This document shows positions 24,533 through 33,127 of a DNA stretch of 37,336 bases, in pieces. The stretch comes from an uncultured bacterium (GTDB lineage: Bacteria > Bacillota > Clostridia > TANB77 > CAG-508), in assembly GCA_905215615.1 (NCBI GenBank), contig CAJMQM010000002.1, forward strand, positions 1 to 37,336, written 5' to 3'. Within the stretch, counting starts at the first letter, position 1. Each line of letters begins with the position of its first letter. Made by a program: the position numbers and the translations under genes. A model generated the notes under the pieces. That model saw only the letters and a program-made list of their open reading frames with translations. It did not search any database and was not told the DNA's origin.

Positions 24533-25888
24533 TTATATATAAATTTCAAGTTGTTGTATAAAATATTCGGAATTTTTAGTAGTAAATAAATTTAAATTAT
24601 TATTTCTTTTTAATATTTTTCTTACTTCATATAATCCAAGTCCATGGTTTTCTTTATCACCTTTAGATGTGTAGTTCTTCTCATAAATTTTATCTAAATC
24701 CACATTTTTGTTTTTATAAGTATTTTCTACTATAACTAGTAATCTTTTTCTTCTAACTTCTTTTCTAAAAAATACATTTATTTCTTTTTTATCACACTCT
24801 TTTGCAGCTTCAATAGCATTATCTAATAAAATACCAAACATCCTTACAAATTCATATATTTTCATATGTTCTTCAATTTCATTTAAGTTTAAGAAAGATT
24901 CTATGTTCATTTTTACATTATTTTCATTAGCTCTATAATATTTAGAAGATAGAGTATTGTAAATAGCAGGATTATTAATTACATTTGGATCTAACGAAGA
25001 TAATGTTACTACAATTTTACAATCTTCTAACAAATCTTTATAATATTTTTGTAATCCATCTATATCTTTTCTATCTATGTAACCACCAATACTTTGAATT
25101 ATGTTATTAAAATCATGTTTAAAAGTTCTTAAATTATCATGCATATCTTTTAATTCTTTATTATGCCATTTTTCTACTTCTAAATCTCTAGTTTTAGTTT
25201 CTAATTTTGTTACATTTAACATTGAGTATAAGCTTAAGAAAAAATAACCTGCTAAACCTATTATACTTATTAAAGTTATAATAACTGGCAATGTATCACT
25301 ATAATAGCTAATTAAATATAATTGTGTACCAATTACACATAAACCTAGAATTGCAGTTACAATAAATAAAATTTTGTTTTTCCTACTTAAAATGTCTAGA
25401 TTAATATTAAACTTTACATATTTTATTAGTCTATAAATTAAATATAATATTAGGTATATAGACAAAGTTGATATAAATCTATAAACTGGAATATTCATTA
25501 AACTATTATAGTCCAAATTAAATATTTTTAAATAGAACTTAAACATAAATAATTCTAAAACAGACATAATAAATATTGGTATGAATATTGAAAATAAAGC
25601 TTTAACAAGACTAGTTTTAAATATAACGATAATCAAAATTAACATGTAAATCATATTTAAAATTGTGCCTAATGGGTCTGGTAAGAAAATTCTTAACATA
25701 AAAGCTACAAGCGATAATGCTACTACATATATTATTTTGCTACGCTTACAAGTTTTAATATTTAGTAATGTAGTAAATAAACACATATTAACATATGCTT
25801 CAATAAAACATAAGAAAAATCCACTTATGTTTATTAATAATTCATTTGGTGTGCTTATTGAATTCCAAATTGTTTGAAAAATGTTCAT
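24533..25888 (-). CDS. agrC: AgrC-type sensor histidine kinase
   Basis: A 451-aa kinase with about six membrane helices in residues 15-225, a linker, then the AgrC-type DHp with phosphoacceptor His258 in FKHDFNNIIQSI, and a GHKL ATPase domain with N-box LLDNAIEAAKECD and a G-box HGLGLYEVRKIL. The membrane part is the expected receptor for the peptide made by the adjacent agrBD. It starts inside the end of agrA (47-bp overlap) with SD GGAGG 8 nt upstream within agrA, so agrA and agrC are translationally coupled. The order agrA then agrC is the reverse of the staphylococcal agrBDCA order. Confidence 0.93.
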   Translation of the reverse strand: MNIFQTIWNSISTPNELLINISGFFLCFIEAYVNMCLFTTLLNIKTCKRSKIIYVVALSLVAFMLRIFLPDPLGTILNMIYMLILIIVIFKTSLVKALFSIFIPIFIMSVLELFMFKFYLKIFNLDYNSLMNIPVYRFISTLSIYLILYLIYRLIKYVKFNINLDILSRKNKILFIVTAILGLCVIGTQLYLISYYSDTLPVIITLISIIGLAGYFFLSLYSMLNVTKLETKTRDLEVEKWHNKELKDMHDNLRTFKHDFNNIIQSIGGYIDRKDIDGLQKYYKDLLEDCKIVVTLSSLDPNVINNPAIYNTLSSKYYRANENNVKMNIESFLNLNEIEEHMKIYEFVRMFGILLDNAIEAAKECDKKEINVFFRKEVRRKRLLVIVENTYKNKNVDLDKIYEKNYTSKGDKENHGLGLYEVRKILKRNNNLNLFTTKNSEYFIQQLEIYI

Positions 25889-26588
25889 TTTTGAAAACCT
25901 CCATAAAATTGTTTTTATATTTTGGACCTATATAACATTTATTTTCTTGGCTGTTATTAAGGTATATAGTATTTGTTTTTACATTAATATCTGTTATTTT
26001 GTCTGTATTAACAATATAAGATTTATGACATCTTATAAAATTTTTAGGTAAGTTTGTAGAAATTTTAAGGAAAGAACTGTAAGTATCATAATCTCTAGTG
26101 TCTGTATGAAAAATAATTTTCATACCTTCCTTTTTTATATATTGTATAGTGTCTTGCTTAATAATTGTTTTATTATTATCAAGCCTTATATAACTGCTAA
26201 TGTTACCATGAATATCATCTAATAATCTTATAATAGTATCTTCCAGCCTTTCAGAAGTAAGTGGTTTAGGTAAATAATCAAAAGTTTTATATTTATAAGC
26301 TACCAAACCATATTCTAAATGTGCTGTAGAAAATATAATATAAATATTTTTATCTTTTTTTCTAATTTGTTCAGCAACGTCTAATCCTGATATATTCGAT
26401 TTTAAATCAATATCAAGTATTAAAACATTTGGAGAATTTTCATCTAAATATTTTATTAAGTCATTTGGATTAGTTGTTTTATATGAAATGCAAGCTTCAA
26501 TGTCATGTTTTATGAAAATAGACTCCAAAAGCTTGGATAATCTATCTAAAATTATAGAATTATCATCACATAAAGCAAAATTCAACAT
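25842..26588 (-). CDS. agrA: AgrA-type LytTR response regulator
   Basis: A 248-aa regulator. The receiver domain has acidic DD at residues 8-9, phosphoacceptor Asp59 in LILDID, a conserved Thr/Lys pair (STAH and LPKPL), and a LytTR DNA-binding domain from about residue 135 (YIRLDNNKTIIKQDTIQYI, then NFIRCHKSYIVN). LytTR domains bind paired direct repeats. A pair of CACGTTT repeats lies upstream of its own promoter. The SD is GGGGG 7 nt upstream. The last 15 codons overlap agrC; the tail NNLEFNKHTK lies beyond the LytTR core. Confidence 0.93.
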   Translation of the reverse strand: MLNFALCDDNSIILDRLSKLLESIFIKHDIEACISYKTTNPNDLIKYLDENSPNVLILDIDLKSNISGLDVAEQIRKKDKNIYIIFSTAHLEYGLVAYKYKTFDYLPKPLTSERLEDTIIRLLDDIHGNISSYIRLDNNKTIIKQDTIQYIKKEGMKIIFHTDTRDYDTYSSFLKISTNLPKNFIRCHKSYIVNTDKITDINVKTNTIYLNNSQENKCYIGPKYKNNFMEVFKNEHFSNNLEFNKHTK

Positions 26589-26693
26589 ATATTTACCCCC
26601 ATCTATTTATAATAAGTACATATAAATTAGACACAAAAAAATAAAGATATAATTATATAAAAATAATTTCCAATAATATCCAGTGACTATTTT

Positions 26694-26722
26694 ACTATAA
26701 TCTAAAATTTAAATCTTGTCAA
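26694..26722 (-). promoter_or_regulatory. Promoter of agrAC
   Basis: Minus strand: TTGACA (26717-26722), 17-bp spacer, TATAGT (26694-26699). The leader is about 100 nt. Confidence 0.75.
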
Positions 26723-26755
26723 GAAAATTATTAAAATAAATATAAAAAAATGTCG

Positions 26756-26782
26756 AAACGTGGCAACTATTGAAAAACGTGG
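26756..26782 (-). repeat. Direct-repeat pair, candidate LytTR (AgrA) binding site
   Basis: Minus strand reads CCACGTTT twice (26782-26775 and 26763-26756), start-to-start distance 19 bp, ending 33 bp upstream of the -35. The ACGTT core resembles AgrA half-sites, though the usual LytTR period is about 21-22 bp. Confidence 0.45.
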
Positions 26783-27051
26783 ACAAAATAAAAAGAAAAA
26801 GCAAAAAATAAGTAAAAAAGTTCCTATTTTATTGCTTGATTTATAAAATTTTTTATAAAAAAATAAGGCAAATATTTAATATAAACTAAAAGGTAAAAAT
26901 TTACAAAATGCTAATAATACAGAATAAATTTTTAAGTATAAAAGATATTTTTAGCTTATTACAAACACACAACTATAAAAAATAGTTATTTTTTTACTAC
27001 ATATTTCATAACATTAAATAAAACAAAATTATAAATATGTTGGGGGTTATG
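26783..27051. other. Intergenic region upstream of the pdaA-like gene
   Basis: Very AT-rich, no gene seen. It holds an imperfect hairpin around 26832-26871 (TTGC/GCAA ends) and a small hairpin AACTAT/ATAGTT (26971-26976 with 26982-26987) followed by seven T, terminator-like but with no gene upstream on this strand. No convincing sigma-A promoter was found for the deacetylase. Confidence 0.4.
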
Positions 27052-27864
27052 ATGAAACAAAAAAATATGAGATTATTTATAATGGTTGCAACATGTTTTA
27101 TATTTATTTTTACATTTGCAGTAGCTAATGAAAATAAATTAAAAACAGTTGAAACAAGTGCAAGTACAGCATTAAGCAATGAAAAAATAGGTTGGGGAAT
27201 AAAAAGAAACGATAACCATGAGCAACCAGATTTAGGAACAAAAAACAAAATGATAATAGATAAACTTAATGGAATAGCTATGGGCAACAAGGAAAAGCCA
27301 TATGTATATTTAACATTTGACGGAGGTTATGAAGCAGGTTATACAGAAAAAATATTAGATGTGTTAAAGCAAAATGATGTAAAGGCTACTTTTTTTATCA
27401 CAGGTCATTATCTAAATACTAAACCAGACTTAGTAAAAAGGATGATAGATGAAGGACATATAATAGGAAATCATACAGTAAATCATAAAAGTATGCCAGA
27501 TATAGATAACGAAACAATAAAAAAAGAAGTAATGGATTTACACACAGCTGTATATGAAAAGTTTGGCTATGAAATGAAATATATTAGACCACCAAAAGGT
27601 GAATATAGTGAAAGAACAATTGATTATACAAACAGTTTAGGTTACAAAACTGTTATGTGGTCTTTTGCATATGATGATTGGGATGAAAACAGACAAGATA
27701 GAGAAGAATATGGCAAAAAGAAAATTTTAGATAATGTGCATAATGGGGAAATTATGTTATTACACTCTACTTCAAAAGATAATAGTAATATATTAGATTA
27801 TTGCATAAAAGAAATAAAAAATATGGGGTATGAATTTAAGAGTTTAGATGAATTTGAAGGCTAG
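27052..27864 (+). CDS. PdaA-like polysaccharide deacetylase (secreted or membrane-anchored)
   Basis: A 270-aa NodB-type deacetylase. After an N-terminal hydrophobic signal/anchor (MKQKNMRLFIMVATCFIF...) comes the segment GWGIKRN typical of PdaA, then the metal motif TFDGGYE, the HxxxH motif NHTVNHKS, the RPPKGEYS motif and a C-terminal LLHST. PdaA removes acetyl groups from muramic acid in making spore-cortex delta-lactam. Other peptidoglycan or chitin deacetylases share the fold, so the spore role is inference supported by the neighbouring yqfC-yqfD. I choose ATG 27052 with GGGGG 5 nt upstream over ATGs at 27049 and 27037 (the last lies before the SD). Confidence 0.85.
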   Translation: MKQKNMRLFIMVATCFIFIFTFAVANENKLKTVETSASTALSNEKIGWGIKRNDNHEQPDLGTKNKMIIDKLNGIAMGNKEKPYVYLTFDGGYEAGYTEKILDVLKQNDVKATFFITGHYLNTKPDLVKRMIDEGHIIGNHTVNHKSMPDIDNETIKKEVMDLHTAVYEKFGYEMKYIRPPKGEYSERTIDYTNSLGYKTVMWSFAYDDWDENRQDREEYGKKKILDNVHNGEIMLLHSTSKDNSNILDYCIKEIKNMGYEFKSLDEFEG

Positions 27865-27965
27865 AGATATATAATATAAAAGTTTAATAGAAGCTGCAAC
27901 CTAGATAATATGGAAAAAATCTAAAATATGTAACTTTAAATTAACGAGAGGGAAAGGAATTTTAT

Positions 27966-28265
27966 ATGAAAAGAAACAAAAAAAAGAGTGTAAGTAAATT
28001 AGATAAATTATTAGAATTACCAGATGAATTAATTTCTAATGAACCAAAGATAACTATAATATCTTTTAATAAATGCTTAATTGAAAATTATAAATCTATA
28101 CTTGAATATCAAGAGTTTTACATCAGGCTAAGTACTTACATAGGAATTATAAATATAAATGGTTTTAATATGAAGTTAAATGAAATGACAAATGATGATT
28201 TATTAATAGAAGGAAAAATTGAGAGTATAGATTTTGAAAGTACAGTAGAAAACGAGGGGGAATAG
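27966..28265 (+). CDS. yqfC: Sporulation protein YqfC (YabP/YqfC family)
   Basis: A 99-aa soluble protein. After a basic start (KRNKKKS) it has the YabP/YqfC pattern: LPDELISNEPKITIISFNKC, ENYKSILEYQE, IRLSTYIGIININGFNM and DLLIEGKIESIDFE, with short beta strands. In Bacillus yqfC is a sigma-E sporulation gene next to yqfD, the same order as here. The SD AAAGGA is 9 nt upstream and the stop is 2 bp before the yqfD start. No obvious sigma-E promoter was confirmed by eye. Confidence 0.85.
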   Translation: MKRNKKKSVSKLDKLLELPDELISNEPKITIISFNKCLIENYKSILEYQEFYIRLSTYIGIININGFNMKLNEMTNDDLLIEGKIESIDFESTVENEGE

Positions 28266-28267
28266 TT

Positions 28268-29452
28268 TTGCAATTAAAAGTATTACTAGGTTATATTTCA
28301 GGTTATGTAGAGATAAAAGTAGAAGGGTATTTTATAGAAAAATTTATTAATAATTGTTTAAAAAATAATATTTTTCTATGGAATATAAAAAGAAGCAAAT
28401 CTACTATTATGATGTGTAATATTAGAATAGTAGATTTAAAAAAAATAAAACCAATATTAAAGAAAACAAAATGCAGAATAAGAATAGAGAAAAAAAGAGG
28501 ACTACCTTTTATCTTTAATAAATATAAAAAAAGAAAAATTTTTGCATTGTTAATACTATTAATTGCATTAATAATTATTGCATTATCTAATTTTGTATGG
28601 AATATAGAAATAGAAGGAACAGAAAACATAGAAAGCTCAGAAATAATTAAAACTTTAGAAGATGAAGGTCTATATATAGGAAAATTTAAGCCTAGTTTAA
28701 ATTCTAAAGAAATTATAAACAAGTTAAGGCTTGACAGAGATGATATCGCATGGGTTGGTATTGAGCTAAAAGGAACAAATGCAATAGTTAAAATAGTGGA
28801 AGCCGAAGAAAAGCCAGAAATAATAGATGAAGAAGAATATTGTAATATTGTTGCAACAAAAGATGGGGTTATTTCAAAAATAATGGCTCAAAATGGTACA
28901 CCCCTAGTAAAAGAAGGTGACTTAGTAAAGAAAGGTACTATATTAATAGGAGGATGGCTTGAAGGAAAATATACAGGAACTAGGTATGTGCACTCAAATG
29001 GGCAAGTTGAGGCAAAAGTTTGGTATACACAAAAAGAAAGAGTATATTTAAAAGAAGCAAAAAAAGAAGAAACTGGGCAGGTTGAAAATAAATATTCCGT
29101 AAATATAAATAATTTTAAAATAAATTTTAATAAAAGGGTTTCAAAATTTAAAAATTATGATACAATAAAAGAGACAAAAAAATTAAAGTTATTTTCTAAT
29201 TTTTATTTACCAATAGAAATAGTAAAAACAACTTACAAAGAGTACAACAATACAGAAATAGTACATACTATTGAAGAAGCTAAAACAATTGGTATTGAAA
29301 GGGCAAAAGATAAATTAAATGTGCAAATAGAAAATACTAGCAACATAACTGATGAACAAATTAATGTAAGTGAAGGAGCAGAATTTGTTGATGTAGAAGT
29401 TACTTATGAGGTCAAGGAAAATATAGGGACAAAAGAAAAGATAGTATTTTGA
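28268..29452 (+). CDS. yqfD: Sporulation protein YqfD
   Basis: A 394-aa membrane protein of the YqfD family, linked to stage IV of sporulation. It has a cytoplasmic N-terminal domain with the repeated small fold (residues 1-85), one membrane helix near 90-112 (KIFALLILLIALIIIALS), and a large extracytoplasmic part that begins VWNIEIEGTENI, like a POTRA-type segment. The C-terminal signature region includes TTYKEYNN and a region of heptads. The start is TTG with AGGGGGA 7 nt upstream, directly after yqfC. In many Firmicutes phoH follows; here an unknown gene does. Confidence 0.88.
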   Translation: MQLKVLLGYISGYVEIKVEGYFIEKFINNCLKNNIFLWNIKRSKSTIMMCNIRIVDLKKIKPILKKTKCRIRIEKKRGLPFIFNKYKKRKIFALLILLIALIIIALSNFVWNIEIEGTENIESSEIIKTLEDEGLYIGKFKPSLNSKEIINKLRLDRDDIAWVGIELKGTNAIVKIVEAEEKPEIIDEEEYCNIVATKDGVISKIMAQNGTPLVKEGDLVKKGTILIGGWLEGKYTGTRYVHSNGQVEAKVWYTQKERVYLKEAKKEETGQVENKYSVNINNFKINFNKRVSKFKNYDTIKETKKLKLFSNFYLPIEIVKTTYKEYNNTEIVHTIEEAKTIGIERAKDKLNVQIENTSNITDEQINVSEGAEFVDVEVTYEVKENIGTKEKIVF

Positions 29453-29466
29453 AAGGAAGAGTGCAT

Positions 29467-30690
29467 ATGGAAGAAAGAAGTTTAAGAGTATACAATTCAG
29501 AGAGAACATTTTTTAATAAAATAGCTAATGGATTAACAAAAATGTTAATTCCAACTAAAATAGGAATAAATGGTTTCCTAATATCAATAAAAAGAACTAA
29601 CATTTTAAAGGCATACGAAGAAGTAAAGAAAAATGCAAATATAGCAGATGAAGACAAAAAAGAAATGTTAGATAAAAAATATGAAGATATGTATGCTTTA
29701 TATTTAGAATCAATAGATAAATACATAATGGATTCTATTTATAAAAAAGTAAAAACAGATACAGCAAGCGATTTCGAAAAAAATGCTTTGTCAAATTATT
29801 ATAATATAATCCAATTAAAAGATAATGATTATACAGAATTCAAATATAAAAAGCAAATATATTTGTTGGGCTTAGACTATGACAATATAGAATCACATGG
29901 AAAAAATCAAACAATAGAAAGATATAGAGCTTTTTATGGAAGTGAAATGGAAACATTATATAAAGGGCTTTTAAAACACTATTCTATAAAATTATCAGAT
30001 AATTTAACAGCAGGAGATAGAGATATTGTTTACAATAAAATATTTAACACATTAGCAGACTATGTAGAAAATATTTTACCAATAAAAATGCAAGAAGATG
30101 GGGAAAAATATAAAGAAGTTGTAGAAGAATACAATAATTTCGATAAATTTACAATTGGTAAGCTTGACCAAAATGATGTAATAGAAAAGAATTTAATTCT
30201 AATAGGAATTAGTAGAAAATTATTTACACATAGTCTACCTTTAGTAGTTGCAGAACGTTGCTATATTAAATTACTAAAAGATGCTAGAAACTTAATTGTA
30301 GATACAAAAATATTAAGAAAAAAAGAAAAAGCATATTCATTGTTAATTAATATAATAGAGGAATATAACTTAAGAGTATTATTAACAAAAATTTACTGGG
30401 ACAAGCCAGAACTAAGAGAAGAATATAAAGAGTTTTCTAAGAAATTTAAAGAAGTAGATAAACTAAAAAATACAAATAAAGAAGAATATTTAAAACAAAA
30501 ACAAATTTTATTCTTAAAAGCAGACTTAAATAAAGTTTATCAAAATGAAAATCGTTACTATAAAATTATAAAATTCTATAAAGACAAGCTTGTAGAATTA
30601 GGAGCCATGAGAAAATTAAGAAATGGCTGTATGTCATATGGCTATTATGTAAAAGCAGATAAAAAATTAAAAAAAGTTGTTAATAAATAG
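29467..30690 (+). CDS. Unknown 407-aa protein between yqfD and ybeY
   Basis: I do not recognise the family. The protein is long, soluble, Lys/Glu/Tyr-rich and mostly helical, with a possible membrane-associating stretch at about residues 20-45 (GLTKMLIPTKIGINGFLISI). Coiled-coil-like stretches lie near residues 45-75 and 330-350. No nucleotide-binding motif, cysteine cluster or catalytic signature was seen; it is not PhoH or YqfF, the usual genes at this spot. I start it at ATG 29467 with AAAGGA 9 nt upstream; a TTG at 29449 overlaps that SD and the end of yqfD. It ends 9 bp before ybeY, so it belongs to the yqfC-yqfD-ybeY-dgkA operon. Confidence 0.75.
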   Translation: MEERSLRVYNSERTFFNKIANGLTKMLIPTKIGINGFLISIKRTNILKAYEEVKKNANIADEDKKEMLDKKYEDMYALYLESIDKYIMDSIYKKVKTDTASDFEKNALSNYYNIIQLKDNDYTEFKYKKQIYLLGLDYDNIESHGKNQTIERYRAFYGSEMETLYKGLLKHYSIKLSDNLTAGDRDIVYNKIFNTLADYVENILPIKMQEDGEKYKEVVEEYNNFDKFTIGKLDQNDVIEKNLILIGISRKLFTHSLPLVVAERCYIKLLKDARNLIVDTKILRKKEKAYSLLINIIEEYNLRVLLTKIYWDKPELREEYKEFSKKFKEVDKLKNTNKEEYLKQKQILFLKADLNKVYQNENRYYKIIKFYKDKLVELGAMRKLRNGCMSYGYYVKADKKLKKVVNK

Positions 30691-30699
30691 GGGGCACTT

Positions 30700-31191
30700 A
30701 TGAGAATTACATCTGAAATAATTCTTAAAGGAGTAAAAGAAAAAGATAGTCACGAAGATTTAATTGACAGGATTGTAACAAAATGTTTTGAAGTAGAAAA
30801 CTTAGATGAAAATAAAGTATACATTTCAATAACATTAACAACCCCAGAAGAAATAAGAGAAATAAATAAGCAATATAGAAATATAGACAAAGAAACAGAC
30901 GTACTATCTTTTCCCATTTTTGAAAAGAAAGATATAGACATGCTTAGAAAAAATGGAGAAATTGTGGACGAAGATGCACCACAAGAAGTTTTAGGAGATA
31001 TTGTAATATCTGTAAAAAGGGTAGAAGAACAAGCAAAAGAATATGGACATAGTGTTGAAAGAGAACTTGCATATATGATAGTACATGGTTTTTACCATTT
31101 AATGGGGTATGACCACATAGAAGAAGCAGATAAAAAAATTATGAGAGAAAAAGAGGAAAACGTTTTAAAAAGTTTAGATATAGTTAGATAA
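30700..31191 (+). CDS. ybeY: Endoribonuclease YbeY
   Basis: A 163-aa zinc-dependent endoribonuclease used in 16S rRNA 3'-end maturation and ribosome quality control. The zinc motif HGFYHLMGYDH holds H129, H133 and H139. The upstream family motifs RNIDKETDVLSFP and LGDIVIS are present. The SD AGGGGG is 6 nt upstream. It sits between the unknown 407-aa gene and dgkA, in the conserved ybeY-dgkA order of Firmicutes. Length is typical. Confidence 0.95.
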   Translation: MRITSEIILKGVKEKDSHEDLIDRIVTKCFEVENLDENKVYISITLTTPEEIREINKQYRNIDKETDVLSFPIFEKKDIDMLRKNGEIVDEDAPQEVLGDIVISVKRVEEQAKEYGHSVERELAYMIVHGFYHLMGYDHIEEADKKIMREKEENVLKSLDIVR

Positions 31192-31208
31192 AGGAATGGT
31201 CATTTAAT

Positions 31209-32000
31209 ATGAAGAAAGACAATAACGAAAAAAAAGAAACTAAAAAAAACTCAAAAGAAACAATTAACTCAGATAAAAGAATAAAAAATAGTGGATTTAT
31301 AGATGCTTGGAAAAACGCTATAAATGGTATTATTTATGCAACAACTACACAAAGCAATATTAAGAAACAACTTATTATTGCTGTTGTAGTTGTTGTTATT
31401 AGTTTATTTTTTAATTTATCAAAAGCAGAATTTTTATGTTTCTTATTTACTATAATATTAATTTTATTTGCAGAAATGACTAATACTGCAATAGAAACAG
31501 TAGTAGACTTATGCACAGAAGTGTATCATCCAAAAGCAAAAATTGCTAAAGATGTTGCAGCAGGAGGAGTTGTTATAACTGCTATAAATGCAGTAATTGT
31601 AGCATATTTCTTATTTTTCGACAAAATAAGTGAAATGGGAATTGCCTTTATACAAAATGTGGCGTCATCACCTCAGCATTTGGCATTTTCTGTAGTAATG
31701 ATTGTAATTATAGCAGTTTTAGCATTGATAGCATTTTCTAGAACTAACAAGCATAAAATATTTAATGAAAAATTTATACCAAGTGGGCATGCAACTATTG
31801 CTTTTGCAGCAAATACTATAATATGGATTTCTACAAGAAATCCAGTAATACTAGTATTATCACTTGTAATGGCAATATTAATAGCAGAAAGCAGAATACA
31901 AGCAAAAGAGCATAAACTTTCTGAGGTAGTCTTTAGTGGATGCTTAGGAACAATATTAGTATTAGTTTTATATGGTATAGCTAGGTTATTTATTATATAA
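31209..32000 (+). CDS. dgkA: Diacylglycerol/undecaprenol kinase fused to a PAP2-type phosphatase domain
   Basis: A 263-aa membrane protein. Residues 28-140 are a DgkA-type kinase of small Gram-positive form (undecaprenol kinase) with the active-site helix FAEMTNTAIETVVDL (88-102). After a linker, residues 157-263 carry PAP2 phosphatase motifs PSGHATIAF (191-199) and SRIQAKEH (228-235), with hydrophobic helices around them. So one chain holds a lipid kinase and a lipid phosphatase, likely tuning undecaprenyl phosphate. The N-terminal 25 residues are charged and low-complexity. The SD AAAGGA is 13 nt upstream. Such fusions are known among Firmicutes but here replace the stand-alone DgkA. Confidence 0.88.
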   Translation: MKKDNNEKKETKKNSKETINSDKRIKNSGFIDAWKNAINGIIYATTTQSNIKKQLIIAVVVVVISLFFNLSKAEFLCFLFTIILILFAEMTNTAIETVVDLCTEVYHPKAKIAKDVAAGGVVITAINAVIVAYFLFFDKISEMGIAFIQNVASSPQHLAFSVVMIVIIAVLALIAFSRTNKHKIFNEKFIPSGHATIAFAANTIIWISTRNPVILVLSLVMAILIAESRIQAKEHKLSEVVFSGCLGTILVLVLYGIARLFII

Positions 32001-32032
32001 ATAATGTCCATGTGGTAATGCAAACACTTTTG

Positions 32033-32073
32033 AAAGGAGAAAGTATAATATTTATATTATACAATATAAAAAT
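32033..32073 (+). promoter_or_regulatory. Distant SD with perfect hairpin before the DUF3048 gene
   Basis: AAAGGAG (32033-32039) is separated from ATG 32074 by a 20-nt perfect hairpin, GTATAATAT-TT-ATATTATAC (32043-32062). Without the hairpin the spacing falls to about 14 nt. Confidence 0.6.
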
Positions 32074-33120
32074 ATGAGAAATACAAATCAAAAAGGTGGA
32101 TTAAAAATTTTAATAGGAATTTTAATAGTTTTAATTCTTGCAGCAGGAGCACTTTTAGTAATGAAATACTTACAAAGTAACCAAACTGAAAAAACTTCAA
32201 ATGAAAATGTAGATGGAACTGAAGCGCAAGAGGAAGGAGAAAAGCCTGTTACATTTTCAGGAACAGATAGACCAATTGCAATTATGATAGACAACCATAA
32301 AAATGCTATGCCACAAGCCAATCTTTCAGAAGCAGAATTAGTTTATGAAATTATAGTAGAATATGGCGAAACTAGGTTAATGGCAATATATAAAGGTGAT
32401 GATTTAGACAAAATAGGTCCAATAAGAAGTGCTAGACATTATTTTGTAGACTATGCTTTAGAAAATGATGCTATATATGTACATTATGGAGAAAGCCCAC
32501 AAGCAGAAGAAGCAATAAAAAAATATTTTGTACCAGACATAAATGGAATAAATGAAAGCGAAGACTATTTCTGGAGAACTAGCGACAGATATGCACCACA
32601 CAATGTTGTAACAAGTACAAAAAGTATATTAAAAATAGCAGAAGAAAAAGGTTATAGAACAACCTCAAATGAAGATAGTGTACTAAATTATGTTGTAGAT
32701 GAAGTAAACCTTGAGGAAGGACAAAATGCACAAAGTATTACTATTCCTTATTCAGAATATAATACTGTAAGTTATGAATATGATAGTGAAAATAAAAATT
32801 ATGTAAGATATTCAAGAGATGTTAAACAAGTAGATTGGGACACAAAAGAACCAGTAACTGTTAAAAATATAATAATAGCTAAAGTAGAAAATAGTACTTT
32901 AAATGATGGAGCAGATAAAGACAGGCAAACAATAGATAACATAGGAACTTTAGAAGGTTATTATATAACTAATGGTAAAGCAATACCAATAACATGTGAA
33001 AAAGAATCTGTTACATCAAAAACAATTTACAAAGACCTAAATGGTAATGAAATAAAAGTAAATGATGGAAACACATTTATACAAATGTGTCCAGACGATT
33101 CAAATATAGTAATTGAATAA
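32074..33120 (+). CDS. DUF3048 domain (YerB-like) membrane-anchored protein
   Basis: A 348-aa extracytoplasmic protein with an N-terminal membrane anchor (residues 9-31, ILIGILIVLILAAGALLV), an acidic linker, and the DUF3048/YerB fold: RPIAIMIDNHKNAMPQANLSEA, IVEYGETRLMAIYKGD, IGPIRSARHYFVDYA, then WRTSDRYAPHNV. The function of the family is unknown. There is no lipobox cysteine, unlike Bacillus YerB, which is a lipoprotein. The ATG at 32074 has no close SD; a hairpin lies between it and a good SD. An in-frame ATT at 32050 would be 10 nt from the SD and cannot be excluded as a rare start. Confidence 0.85.
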   Translation: MRNTNQKGGLKILIGILIVLILAAGALLVMKYLQSNQTEKTSNENVDGTEAQEEGEKPVTFSGTDRPIAIMIDNHKNAMPQANLSEAELVYEIIVEYGETRLMAIYKGDDLDKIGPIRSARHYFVDYALENDAIYVHYGESPQAEEAIKKYFVPDINGINESEDYFWRTSDRYAPHNVVTSTKSILKIAEEKGYRTTSNEDSVLNYVVDEVNLEEGQNAQSITIPYSEYNTVSYEYDSENKNYVRYSRDVKQVDWDTKEPVTVKNIIIAKVENSTLNDGADKDRQTIDNIGTLEGYYITNGKAIPITCEKESVTSKTIYKDLNGNEIKVNDGNTFIQMCPDDSNIVIE

Positions 33121-33127
33121 ATTTAAG

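Noticed and set aside
26971..26995. Terminator upstream of the pdaA-like gene
   Set aside because: The stem is only 6 bp of mostly AT, and there is no plus-strand gene just upstream for it to end; left as a note in the intergenic entry.
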